Assembly: GCF_013248905.1 (NCBI RefSeq)
Contig: NZ_JABRVS010000001.1
Location: 3,968,001-4,032,000, forward strand
Direction: 5' to 3'
Origin: Shewanella sp. VB17
GTDB lineage: Bacteria; Pseudomonadota; Gammaproteobacteria; Enterobacterales; Shewanellaceae
DNA: 64,000 nt
Position numbers and translations under genes: made by a program. This document shows positions 51,934 through 60,733 of this stretch, in pieces (position 1 is the stretch's first letter; each line of letters opens with the position of its first letter). Under the pieces are notes generated by a model. That model saw only the letters and a list, made by a program, of their open reading frames with translations. It searched no databases and was not told where the DNA came from.

Positions 51934-52281
51934 TTGTGAGTATTCACTAAGTTAGATAGGTAGTTTGATCATAGTTTACTTTTCTTTGTTACAGACAAAG
52001 ATAATAGTCAATGATTGAGCTTACCAATTATATTATTGTAACGTCCCTCGAATTTTTCAATTAAAATCAAACAACATGTTTATATTCCAGTATGCTGACG
52101 CAAAAAAGCAGCACCTTTGACTTACATGTAACCCCCCAGCTGGATTTCACGCCAAAATATCCTAAAATTATTTGTGAAAAATACCGAATAACACTCTCAG
52201 CACCAGAAAACTAACAGAAACCATCATCAATTAGCCATCGTTAGAGTCGGCAATCTTTACGTGAAGTCTAAGGGAAATACA
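51934..52281. other. Divergent intergenic region
   Basis: This holds the promoters of the solute-binding-like gene (minus) and the barrel gene (plus). AAGGGA at 52269-52274 is the ribosome site for ATG 52282. No recognised operator or small gene. Confidence 0.45.
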
Positions 52282-53610
52282 ATGAACAACATGGACGCTA
52301 TCACCCTTATCAGCATTATTGCTTTTATGAGTCTATTAACACCAACTACTGCATTTTCTGCTCCTGCTGCCAATGTAAAAACCTCAATCGATAGAACAGA
52401 GACAACCAACAATATAAAAGAAAAACTCATTTTACCTTATATATTCAGTAGTGATTCCATGGGACTCAATGTGGGTGTAGGTGGCATGTTAAGTGGCTAT
52501 TACCAAAAGCAAATGACCCTTGGAGGGACGGTATTTGGCGGCGACGTGAGTAGAGGAGTAGGCCTTGGGGTTTGGAATTTTAAATTGCCAAAGACTGAAC
52601 GCTTCTTTCTAAGTACTTATGGCTTTTTAGGTTATTACCCCGAACAACGTGCGTACACAGGTAATAGACAATCGTTTATTCCTGCAGGCACACCACTTCC
52701 GGGCAGTAACGATTCCTCCAACTTACAATTTTTAGAAGCCGATGGCTCATCAAACTGGTTTGATGTGAAATTTGAATATGCTCTGCCAATCGGGGCCACT
52801 AGAGATAAAGGCATGGTCGAATATAGGCTCAAAAATGGCTTATTAATTTCAGAACCTAGTGGAGGTAAAGAATGGAATCCTCTTAAAAGTGGTGCAACCG
52901 TGGCAGTATTGCGCCAATTTAATCGTTACCAAAGTTTCGAATTCGCTAATGAAGAGCTCGATGGCACCATTCATGCCATAGAGTTGGGTATTTTATATGA
53001 CAACACCGATTTTTCAGTCAACCCATCAAAGGGAAGTAGCCAGTATTTTTCAATTTCAAATGACGCAGCATGGTTAGACTCAGATAATAAATGGACCTTT
53101 ATGAATCTCGACATGAGTAAATATTTTTCACTTGGAGAGTCTGCTTATGCCAGTCAACGAATTGTAGCACTTAATTTTTGGACTGGATACTCACCTTCTT
53201 GGGAAATAGAATACGACAATATTGGTGGCAGAAAGGTGGTTAACAATGCTCCCTATAACGAAGGAGCAACCTTAGGAGGGTTTTATCGTATGCGGGGTTT
53301 TGATCAAAATCGTTTCCATGATAAAGCCGCTATCTATACCACTGCTGAGTACCGCTATACCCTAAAATATAATCCGATAGAGGATGTGAATTGGCTTAAA
53401 TTTCTAAAACTTAATTGGTTTCAAATTGTGGGTTTTGTTGAAGCAGGTAGAGTCTCACCTGAATATACTGTCAACACATTATTCTCAGATCTTAAAATGG
53501 ACTATGGGGTTTCATTAAGGGCATTAATGGCAGGGATAGTGATTCGGTTCGACGTCGCACATTCAGATGAATCGACAAATAGTTGGATAATGGTAGACCA
53601 TCCTTTTTAA
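52282..53610 (+). CDS. Outer-membrane beta-barrel of the BamA/TamA (surface antigen D15) type, barrel only
   Basis: From ATG 52282 the protein has 442 residues. A signal peptide (TLISIIAFMSLLTPTTAFSA) is followed by strands such as SMGLNVGVGGMLSGYYQKQM, FFLSTYGFLGYYPEQRAY and IHAIELGILYDNTDFSVNPS. GGFYRMRGFDQNRFHDKAAI contains the RGF motif of the D15 barrel, and the last strand ends VDHPF. No POTRA domains precede the barrel. GTG 52261 would add seven residues. Function unknown; it interrupts the rib operon order together with the solute-binding-like gene. Confidence 0.87.
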   Translation: MNNMDAITLISIIAFMSLLTPTTAFSAPAANVKTSIDRTETTNNIKEKLILPYIFSSDSMGLNVGVGGMLSGYYQKQMTLGGTVFGGDVSRGVGLGVWNFKLPKTERFFLSTYGFLGYYPEQRAYTGNRQSFIPAGTPLPGSNDSSNLQFLEADGSSNWFDVKFEYALPIGATRDKGMVEYRLKNGLLISEPSGGKEWNPLKSGATVAVLRQFNRYQSFEFANEELDGTIHAIELGILYDNTDFSVNPSKGSSQYFSISNDAAWLDSDNKWTFMNLDMSKYFSLGESAYASQRIVALNFWTGYSPSWEIEYDNIGGRKVVNNAPYNEGATLGGFYRMRGFDQNRFHDKAAIYTTAEYRYTLKYNPIEDVNWLKFLKLNWFQIVGFVEAGRVSPEYTVNTLFSDLKMDYGVSLRALMAGIVIRFDVAHSDESTNSWIMVDHPF

Positions 53611-53758
53611 TTTACGCATCCTCGTTAAAATATTAAAGACTGCTTTAGGATGCTGATGAAAAAGCAGATGAACATGGCAGCACAAGCATATCGAAACAAC
53701 AATATTGTCCTTATTACATCAGTGCTGACATGAACTAGGCTTCTCATCTTCACAGATA

Positions 53759-54862
53759 CTATTTTGAAATATACTCTGTTACTTCTAAGCCAAAACCAGA
53801 AAGTGAATGATAACGCTTTGGTGAGCTCAATAAACGCATTTTAGTCACCCCCAGACTCGCTAGGATCTGTGAACCGACTCCCACGAGACGAGAACTTCCT
53901 TTCCATTTAACAGCAGCAACAGACTGCCCACTGTCTTCAAGTTCAAACGCTTTCACTTTAGCTAAAATATCGCTGCTATGTTCTAGGTTACCCAGTAAAA
54001 CAAGTACCCCTCCTTCATCAGCAATGCGTTCCATTGCTTTCTCTAACGGCCAGCTACGCTGCTGATCACGCTCAGAGTGAAGTAAATCATTAAAAGTATT
54101 TTGCAAATGAACCCGCACTAATACCTGTTCTTTCACTTCACCTTTGACAAGAACATAATGTAATTGATTATCAATAGTATCCCTAAAAGTTACCATATCA
54201 AACTCGCCGAAGCGTGTTGGCAACTTACACTGAGCTTCACGAACAACTGTCGTCTCTTGGGTGTTTCGGTATTCAATTAAATCTGCAATCGTACCCATTT
54301 TAAGCCCATGCTCCTTGGCAAAGACCTCTAGATCAGGACGACGAGCCATAGTGCCATCATCATTGAGAATTTCAACAATAACAGAGGATGCTTCAAACCC
54401 TGCTAGACGCGCTAAATCGCATCCAGCTTCAGTGTGACCAGCACGAATAAGCACACCGCCTTCTTTAGCCATTAACGGAAAAATGTGACCAGGTTGAACA
54501 ATATCTGTCGGCTTAGCATCTTTGCCTACAGCCGCAAGCACAGTAACAGCACGATCTTGAGCTGAAATCCCCGTAGTGACTCCTTCTGCTGCTTCAATAG
54601 AAACAGTAAAATTAGTCGAAAATTGGGCGTTATTATCCTTTACCATTAATGGTAAATGTAACTGCTGACAACGAGCTTGAGTGAGTGTCTGACAAATTAA
54701 CCCCCGACCAAATTTAGCCATGAAATTGATCGCTTCTGCCGTCACCATGTTGGCAGCCATGATCAGATCACCTTCATTTTCTCTGTCTTCATCGTCCATC
54801 AAAATAACCATTTTGCCTAGGCGAATATCTTCGATGATATCTTCTATACTGTGTAACGACAT
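53759..54862 (-). CDS. ribBA: Bifunctional RibB / GTP-cyclohydrolase-II-like protein
   Basis: The 367-residue protein has the dihydroxybutanone-phosphate synthase domain at residues 1-205: MVILMDDEDRENEGDLIMAA, FSTNFTVSIEAAEGVTTGIS, and GHIFPLMAKEGGVLIRAGHT with EAGCDLARLAG. A GTP-cyclohydrolase-II-like domain follows at 206-367, but I do not see the usual zinc-binding Cys triplet (GECLTGDVF..RCDCG); instead HLQNTFNDLLHSERDQQRSW is present. The RibA half is therefore probably inactive, as in many gammaproteobacterial RibBX proteins, and a separate RibA is expected elsewhere. Follows ribE in the same direction. Confidence 0.9.
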   Translation of the reverse strand: MSLHSIEDIIEDIRLGKMVILMDDEDRENEGDLIMAANMVTAEAINFMAKFGRGLICQTLTQARCQQLHLPLMVKDNNAQFSTNFTVSIEAAEGVTTGISAQDRAVTVLAAVGKDAKPTDIVQPGHIFPLMAKEGGVLIRAGHTEAGCDLARLAGFEASSVIVEILNDDGTMARRPDLEVFAKEHGLKMGTIADLIEYRNTQETTVVREAQCKLPTRFGEFDMVTFRDTIDNQLHYVLVKGEVKEQVLVRVHLQNTFNDLLHSERDQQRSWPLEKAMERIADEGGVLVLLGNLEHSSDILAKVKAFELEDSGQSVAAVKWKGSSRLVGVGSQILASLGVTKMRLLSSPKRYHSLSGFGLEVTEYISK

Positions 54863-54918
54863 TATAAGGCCTTAATTTTTATTACTAATATAAATAGTTT
54901 CATTTCTGTTGTTCATCA

Positions 54919-55581
54919 CTAACGTAAAAAACCTGAGCGAGCTAACAGATCCATGGTGACCGTTGACTCAGGCACGTCAGGCTTGTCGCTGTCATAATTC
55001 ATTAAGCGTTCTAAGTGACGGGCAATAAGATCAACTTCAATATTGACGGTATCACCCATTTTCAAATCAACTAACGTCGTTTCACCTGCAGTATGAGGAA
55101 CAATCGTCAATCTAAAACGGTTACCACTCACTTCATTGACCGTCAAGCTCACACCATCAATCGTGATTGAACCTTTATGGGCAATATAACGCGCTAAATG
55201 AGCAGGCGCTGTTAGCCAAAATTCAATCGCCTTACCACGATACTGCCTGTCATCGACACGCGCCACACCATCCACATGACCACTGACCATATGGCCACCA
55301 AGGCGAGTAGTGGGTGTTACCGCCTTCTCAAGGTTAACTTTATCGCCAACCTGATAATGAGAGAAACCTGTTAAGCTAACCGTTTCTGCTGATATGTCAG
55401 CAACATAACCATCATTCATGCACGCCACAACGGTAAGGCATACGCCATGAGTAGCAATACTATCACCAAGACGTACATCACTCAGATCTAGCTTACCGCT
55501 CGCGACGCTAAGGCGTATATCATCACCACGGCGTTCTATTTTACGCAGCGAACCTACTGATTCAATAATTCCAGTAAACAT
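54919..55581 (-). CDS. ribE: Riboflavin synthase, alpha subunit
   Basis: The 220-residue protein has two lumazine-binding repeats. The first starts MFTGIIESVGSLRKIERRGD with DSIATHGVCLTVV; the second has GGHMVSGHVDGVARVDDRQ and GSITIDGVSLTVNEV. It dismutates two lumazine molecules to riboflavin. It follows ribD by 2 bases, so translation is coupled. Confidence 0.96.
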   Translation of the reverse strand: MFTGIIESVGSLRKIERRGDDIRLSVASGKLDLSDVRLGDSIATHGVCLTVVACMNDGYVADISAETVSLTGFSHYQVGDKVNLEKAVTPTTRLGGHMVSGHVDGVARVDDRQYRGKAIEFWLTAPAHLARYIAHKGSITIDGVSLTVNEVSGNRFRLTIVPHTAGETTLVDLKMGDTVNIEVDLIARHLERLMNYDSDKPDVPESTVTMDLLARSGFLR

Positions 55582-55583
55582 AA

Positions 55584-56720
55584 TTACGACCTTATAGCTA
55601 ATGTTAAGCGGGTATCTACCCCAACTTTACGTTCATCAATGAGAGTTATCTTCGGCACATCAGACATCACTTGGTGATCTGCCATCGTGAGTAAATTGCG
55701 CCCAGCAGAGCCTAAAATTTTCATCGCTTGGTACAGGATTAACTCATCGGCATAACCTTGTGCTATCACGCTCCCAGCTAAAGTTGCACCAGCTTCAATA
55801 AGCACCGCATTACAACTTTTACCAAGGTATTCAAATAGTTCATTTAAGCTAACTCGTCCTGACGCATCAGCTGACAATGTTATCTGGCTAACATGAGATG
55901 GCCAATGAGCTTGTTCAGATACAGGATAATCTACGCATGATACTAACAGGATCGGATCTGTAATAGAAAAAAGCTTTGGTGAATGCGTTAAACGAGCACG
56001 GCTATCAAGCACAACGCGTAGAGGCTGATGCAGTTCACGTGCTGACAGTGTATGGCTCAGATAACCTAATTCGTTGTGACGTACATTAAGCGATGGGTTA
56101 TCGGCTAATACCGTTTCAACACCGGTAATGAGGGCGCAATGACGAGCGCGTAATCGCTGTACATCACGGCGGGCATCAGGGCCAGTGATCCATTTAGAAA
56201 CCCCATTTGATAACGCCGTTTTACCATCAAGACTCGCGGCTAATTTAACCGTGATCCAAGGTAACCCAAGCTTCATTCGCTTCATAAAACCAACATTTAT
56301 CAAGCTAGCCTCATCACAAAGCAAACCCACATCGACCTGAATGCCCGCATCTTTAAGCATAGCAATACCACGTCCTGACACTTGTGGATTTGGATCTTGC
56401 ACCGCAACAACAACTCGGCTGATCCCCTGTTTGATAAGTGCTTCAGCACAAGGCGGTGTACGGCCATAATGACTACATGGCTCTAAAGTCACATACACTG
56501 TGGCGCCTTTAATACTCAGTTTCGAGCCATGACTGGCCATCTCCAACGCATGAACCTCAGCATGAGGGCCACCAGCCTTAATATGAAAACCTTCACCGAT
56601 AAGCTGACCATCTTTACTTATCACACAACCAACACATGGGTTTGGACGAGTAGTATAGCGTCCTTTACGCGCCAATTTGATCGCACGGCTCATCATTTCA
56701 ATATCTTCTACAGACCACAT
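55584..56720 (-). CDS. ribD: Bifunctional pyrimidine deaminase/reductase RibD
   Basis: The 378-residue protein has a zinc deaminase domain at 1-145, with GGPHAEVHALEMASHG (zinc His and catalytic Glu) and YVTLEPCSHYGRTPPCAEAL (zinc Cys pair), and a reductase domain at 150-378: WITVKLAASLDGKTALSNG, SKWITGPDARRDVQRLRARH, LITGVETVLADNPSLNVR, and AVLIEAGATLAGSVI. It carries out the second and third steps of riboflavin synthesis. It follows nrdR by 43 bases. Confidence 0.97.
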   Translation of the reverse strand: MWSVEDIEMMSRAIKLARKGRYTTRPNPCVGCVISKDGQLIGEGFHIKAGGPHAEVHALEMASHGSKLSIKGATVYVTLEPCSHYGRTPPCAEALIKQGISRVVVAVQDPNPQVSGRGIAMLKDAGIQVDVGLLCDEASLINVGFMKRMKLGLPWITVKLAASLDGKTALSNGVSKWITGPDARRDVQRLRARHCALITGVETVLADNPSLNVRHNELGYLSHTLSARELHQPLRVVLDSRARLTHSPKLFSITDPILLVSCVDYPVSEQAHWPSHVSQITLSADASGRVSLNELFEYLGKSCNAVLIEAGATLAGSVIAQGYADELILYQAMKILGSAGRNLLTMADHQVMSDVPKITLIDERKVGVDTRLTLAIRS

Positions 56721-56763
56721 AATGCACTAACCTTGGACTAATACACATTTTCAATAAATTCAT

Positions 56764-57213
56764 TTACTTTTGCAGTTTTGCGATAGCATCACCAAACTCA
56801 CACACATCTTCAAATGCACGATACACGGAGGCAAAACGAATATAAGCCACTTTATCAAGATTTACTAACTGATCCATCATCAAGTTGCCTATCATTTCAG
56901 ACTTAATTTCTCGTTCACCCGTAGCACGCAGCATTGATTTAATTTTTGTCAAAGATTGTTCAATTTGATCCATCGATACTGGACGTTTTTCCACTGCTCT
57001 GAGCATACCACCCCGCAATTTATCTTCATCAAAAGGTTGACGACTGCCATCTTGTTTTATCACCCGAGGCATCGCTAATTCTGCGCCCTCAAAGGTGGTA
57101 AATCTTTCATGACACTCAGCACACTCACGGCGACGCCTAACTTGATGACCATCAGCCACTAAGCGAGAATCGATCACCTTAGTCTCTGTTGCGCTGCAAA
57201 ATGGACAATGCAT
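56764..57213 (-). CDS. nrdR: Ribonucleotide reductase repressor NrdR
   Basis: Start at ATG 57213 gives the normal 149-residue NrdR starting MHCPFCSATETKVIDSRLVA; the longer frame from 57294 would add 27 hydrophobic residues not in the family. The zinc ribbon has CPFC and CAECHERFTT, and an ATP-cone domain follows (VIKQDGSRQPFDEDKLRGGM). It represses nrd genes according to ATP/dATP. It is first in the rib cluster, its usual place. Confidence 0.96.
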   Translation of the reverse strand: MHCPFCSATETKVIDSRLVADGHQVRRRRECAECHERFTTFEGAELAMPRVIKQDGSRQPFDEDKLRGGMLRAVEKRPVSMDQIEQSLTKIKSMLRATGEREIKSEMIGNLMMDQLVNLDKVAYIRFASVYRAFEDVCEFGDAIAKLQK

Positions 57214-57309
57214 TGAACCTCCAGCTGATAATAATAACAATAAAACCAAATTCTTATAGGTGACAATTTTACACCAGAGTATCAAGACACTCAAAGTTAA
57301 TCATCAGAT

Positions 57310-57337
57310 ACAAAAATGACCGCTAAAAAGCGGCCAT
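57310..57337 (-). terminator. Rho-independent terminator of glyA
   Basis: On the minus strand TGGCCGCT / AGCGGTCA pairs (one G-T) around a short T loop and is followed by TTTTTG, about 30 bases after the glyA stop. Confidence 0.85.
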
Positions 57338-57365
57338 CGAAGTTTACCTGATTTAACCTTTAAGG

Positions 57366-58622
57366 TTAACCATAAACAGGAAACTTAGCACACAATTCAA
57401 GAACCTGCTGCTTAACACGCTCTATGGTCGCTTCATTACTAATATCATCTAATACATCACACATCCAGTTAGTTAATTCAATCGCCTGTGCTTCTTTAAA
57501 ACCACGGCGAGTGATAGCCGGAGAGCCAATACGCAGACCAGAGGTCACAAATGGTGAGCGAGGATCATTAGGCACTGAATTTTTGTTAACAGTGATGTTC
57601 GCCAAGCCCAAGGCTGCATCGGCATCTTTACCTGTGATATCTTTAGCAATGAGATCAAGCAAAAATAAGTGGTTATCAGTACCACCCGAAACGACATCAT
57701 AACCACGCTCAATAAACGCGTTAGCCATTGCTTTAGCATTAACAACAACTTGCTCCTGATACGCAGTAAATTCAGGCTCTAATGCTTCTTTAAATGCGAC
57801 CGCTTTAGCAGCAATAACGTGCATCAAAGGCCCCCCTTGACCACCAGGGAATACCGCTGAATTAAGCTTTTTATAAATGGCTTCATCGTCAATTGCCGAC
57901 AATATCAAACCACCACGTGGGCCCGCAAGCGTTTTATGAGTGGTCGTGGTAACGACATGAGCATGTGGCAATGGGTTGGGATAAATGCCTGCAGCCACAA
58001 GGCCTGCAACATGTGCCATATCGACAAATAGGTAAGCACCAACTTTATCTGCTATCTCACGAAATTTGCCCCAATCAATAATCCCTGAATACGCACTAAA
58101 ACCGGCAATGACCATTTTAGGTTTATGCTCAATCGCCAAACGCTCAACTTCGGCATAATCTATTTTGCCTGTTGTTTCGTCAATGCCATATTGAACTGCA
58201 TGATACAATTTGCCAGAAAAGCTCACATGAGAACCGTGAGTCAAATGACCACCATGCGCTAAGCTCATGCCTAGCACAGTATCGCCACCTTCAAGGAGTG
58301 CCATAAAAACAGCTGCATTAGCTTGTGAGCCTGAATGAGGTTGCACGTTTGCGTAAGTAGCACCAAAGAGTTCTTTTGCACGTGATATTGCTAATTCCTC
58401 AGCAATATCAACATGTTCACAACCACCGTAATAACGCTTCCCAGGGTAACCTTCCGCGTATTTGTTCGTCAGCTGAGAACCTTGTGCTTCAAGTACACGT
58501 GGACTGGTGTAATTTTCTGAAGCAATAAGTTCAATATGCTCTTCTTGACGACGAGTCTCATCTTGAATCGCTTGAAACAGTTGTGGATCAAAATCCGCGA
58601 TATTCATCTCTTTTTTCAGCAT
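57366..58622 (-). CDS. glyA: Serine hydroxymethyltransferase
   Basis: The 418-residue PLP enzyme has HIELIASENYTSPRVLEAQG, LTNKYAEGYPGKRYYGGCEH, NVQPHSGSQANAAVF, and the PLP-lysine motif VVTTTTHKTLAGPRGG. It interconverts serine and glycine and supplies one-carbon units to tetrahydrofolate. Start at 58622 gives the usual N-terminus; the length matches E. coli GlyA (417). It precedes nrdR in the same direction but is separated by a strong terminator. Confidence 0.98.
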   Translation of the reverse strand: MLKKEMNIADFDPQLFQAIQDETRRQEEHIELIASENYTSPRVLEAQGSQLTNKYAEGYPGKRYYGGCEHVDIAEELAISRAKELFGATYANVQPHSGSQANAAVFMALLEGGDTVLGMSLAHGGHLTHGSHVSFSGKLYHAVQYGIDETTGKIDYAEVERLAIEHKPKMVIAGFSAYSGIIDWGKFREIADKVGAYLFVDMAHVAGLVAAGIYPNPLPHAHVVTTTTHKTLAGPRGGLILSAIDDEAIYKKLNSAVFPGGQGGPLMHVIAAKAVAFKEALEPEFTAYQEQVVVNAKAMANAFIERGYDVVSGGTDNHLFLLDLIAKDITGKDADAALGLANITVNKNSVPNDPRSPFVTSGLRIGSPAITRRGFKEAQAIELTNWMCDVLDDISNEATIERVKQQVLELCAKFPVYG

Positions 58623-58990
58623 TACTGACTCCAGCTGTAAATTCTTATAGTAGGGTTAGCCCATATTCTACAGCGCATTTGACTACAATCACAATCTTTG
58701 GAACATGAAATTATTTACTGTTCAACCTGAGTAATGTCCATACTCACACCCAATAGGGACTGTACGTAATATTCACATCTGTTTTACTTTATAAAATTCA
58801 TAACGTGTTACTTTAATAGCCATTTTAGAAAACACTTTTTTCAATTTTAAACGTGATCATCACTCATATAGAATAAAGAGGTGTTTATTGCTTGCTTAAC
58901 TATCTAAGCTAAAACTGTTTATCTCTGTTTAGCTTGCCTATTTTATCGAGTAGAATCACTGACATTGTTTTATCAAAGAAGAACACAATC
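58623..58990. other. Divergent intergenic region between glyA and ettA
   Basis: It holds the two divergent promoters. An upstream in-frame extension of ettA (from 58934) is open but lacks the family N-terminus. I do not see a clear riboswitch or operator. Confidence 0.5.
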
Positions 58991-60655
58991 ATGGCTCAAT
59001 TTGTTTATAGCATGCTTAGGGTGGGTAAAATTGTTCCACCGAAAAAGCAGATCCTGAAAGATATTTCTTTAAGTTTTTTCCCCGGTGCAAAAATTGGTGT
59101 TTTAGGTCTCAATGGCTCAGGTAAATCAACTTTACTGCGTATTATGGCCGGTATTGATACTGAAATTGAGGGTGAAGCTCGCCCAATGCAAGATTTGAAA
59201 ATAGGTTATTTACCCCAAGAACCTAAACTAGATGAAAACCAAACTGTCAGAGAAGCGGTTGAAGAAGCCGTTTCTGAGGCAAAAAATGCCCTCACACGAT
59301 TAGATGAAGTCTATGCATTATATGCTGAACCTGACGCAGATTTTGATGCATTAGCCAAAGAACAAGGCCAACTAGAAGCCATCATTCAATCTCAAGATGC
59401 ACACAACCTAGATAACGTCTTAGAACGTGCAGCAAACGCACTGCGTTTACCTGATTGGGATGAAAAAATTGCCATTCTTTCTGGTGGTGAACGTCGTCGT
59501 GTCGCTATCTGTCGTTTACTATTAGAAAAGCCAGACATGCTGTTGCTTGATGAGCCTACTAACCACTTAGATGCAGAATCAGTGGCTTGGCTTGAGCGTT
59601 TTTTACAAGATTATACGGGGACCGTTGTCGCCATTACTCACGATAGATATTTCTTAGATAATGCCGCAGGTTGGATTTTAGAACTTGACCGTGGTGAAGG
59701 CATCCCATGGGAAGGCAACTACTCCTCTTGGCTCGAACAAAAAGATGCTCGCCTAACCCAAGAGTCTGCAACTCAAAGTGCACGTCAAAAAACCATCCAA
59801 AAAGAACTTGAATGGGTACGCCAAGGGGCAAAAGGTCGTCAATCTAAAGGTAAAGCTCGTATGGCTCGCTTCGAAGAGCTTAATACTAACGACTATCAAA
59901 AACGTAACGAAACCAACGAGCTCTTTATTCCTCCGGGACCACGTTTAGGTGATAAGGTCGTTGAGATAAAAAACCTAACTAAATCTTATGGGGATCGCGT
60001 ACTGATCGATGACTTAAGTTTCACCGTACCTAAAGGTGCCATTGTAGGTATTATTGGTGCAAACGGCGCGGGTAAATCAACCTTATTTAAAATGATATCT
60101 GGCGATGAGCAACCTGATAGTGGCAGTGTCGACATTGGTGAAAGTGTACAAATCGCCTCCGTTGAGCAATTCCGGGATTCAATGAACGACAAAAACACTG
60201 TATGGCAAGAGATCTCTGGTGGGCAAGATATTATGCGCATCAACAACACTGAGATCCCAAGCCGCGCTTATGTCGGCCGATTTAATTTCCGTGGTGGCGA
60301 TCAACAAAAAATCATTGGTAGTCTATCTGGAGGTGAACGTAATCGCGTCCATTTAGCTAAGTTATTGCAAGCTGGCGGCAATCTGTTATTACTCGATGAG
60401 CCTACCAACGACTTAGACGTTGAAACATTGCGAGCATTAGAGGAAGCCTTACTCGAGTTTCCAGGTTGTGCCATGGTCATCTCTCATGACCGTTGGTTTC
60501 TAGATAGAATCGCTACTCATATTCTCGATTACCGTGATGAAGGTAAAGTGAACTTTTATGAAGGTAATTACACCGAATATTCAGCTTGGTTAAAAGAAAC
60601 AATGGGCACAGACGTGGTTGAACCTCATCGCCTTAAGTACAAACGAATGAACTAG
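58991..60655 (+). CDS. ettA: ABC-F protein EttA (energy-dependent translational throttle)
   Basis: From ATG 58991 the 554-residue protein starts MAQFVYSMLRVGKIVPPKKQ, like E. coli EttA (555). It has two ABC ATPase modules: Walker A GLNGSGKSTLL with signature LSGGERRRVAICRLL and Walker B DMLLLDEPTNHLD; then GANGAGKSTLF, LSGGERNRVHLAKLL and LLLLDEPTNDLD. Between them is the linker that contacts the P site (ELEWVRQGAKGRQSKGKARM). There are no membrane helices. It binds the ribosomal E site and gates entry into elongation by ATP/ADP level. Confidence 0.97.
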   Translation: MAQFVYSMLRVGKIVPPKKQILKDISLSFFPGAKIGVLGLNGSGKSTLLRIMAGIDTEIEGEARPMQDLKIGYLPQEPKLDENQTVREAVEEAVSEAKNALTRLDEVYALYAEPDADFDALAKEQGQLEAIIQSQDAHNLDNVLERAANALRLPDWDEKIAILSGGERRRVAICRLLLEKPDMLLLDEPTNHLDAESVAWLERFLQDYTGTVVAITHDRYFLDNAAGWILELDRGEGIPWEGNYSSWLEQKDARLTQESATQSARQKTIQKELEWVRQGAKGRQSKGKARMARFEELNTNDYQKRNETNELFIPPGPRLGDKVVEIKNLTKSYGDRVLIDDLSFTVPKGAIVGIIGANGAGKSTLFKMISGDEQPDSGSVDIGESVQIASVEQFRDSMNDKNTVWQEISGGQDIMRINNTEIPSRAYVGRFNFRGGDQQKIIGSLSGGERNRVHLAKLLQAGGNLLLLDEPTNDLDVETLRALEEALLEFPGCAMVISHDRWFLDRIATHILDYRDEGKVNFYEGNYTEYSAWLKETMGTDVVEPHRLKYKRMN

Positions 60656-60688
60656 CTCTTAACCTAAACCCAACCTTATCGCTATATA

Positions 60689-60719
60689 AAAGCCTGTACA
60701 CTCGAGTTACAGGCTTTTT
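60689..60719 (+). terminator. Rho-independent terminator of ettA
   Basis: The 10-bp perfect stem AAAGCCTGTA / TACAGGCTTT with a 9-base loop is followed by TT, 33 bases after the stop; A-rich upstream also allows use on the minus strand. Confidence 0.85.
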
Positions 60720-60733
60720 CTATGATAAAACTA

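Noticed and set aside
53759..54255. Active GTP cyclohydrolase II domain in RibBA
   Set aside because: The zinc-binding Cys motif expected in active RibA is not present in the translated sequence, so I call only a RibA-like domain.
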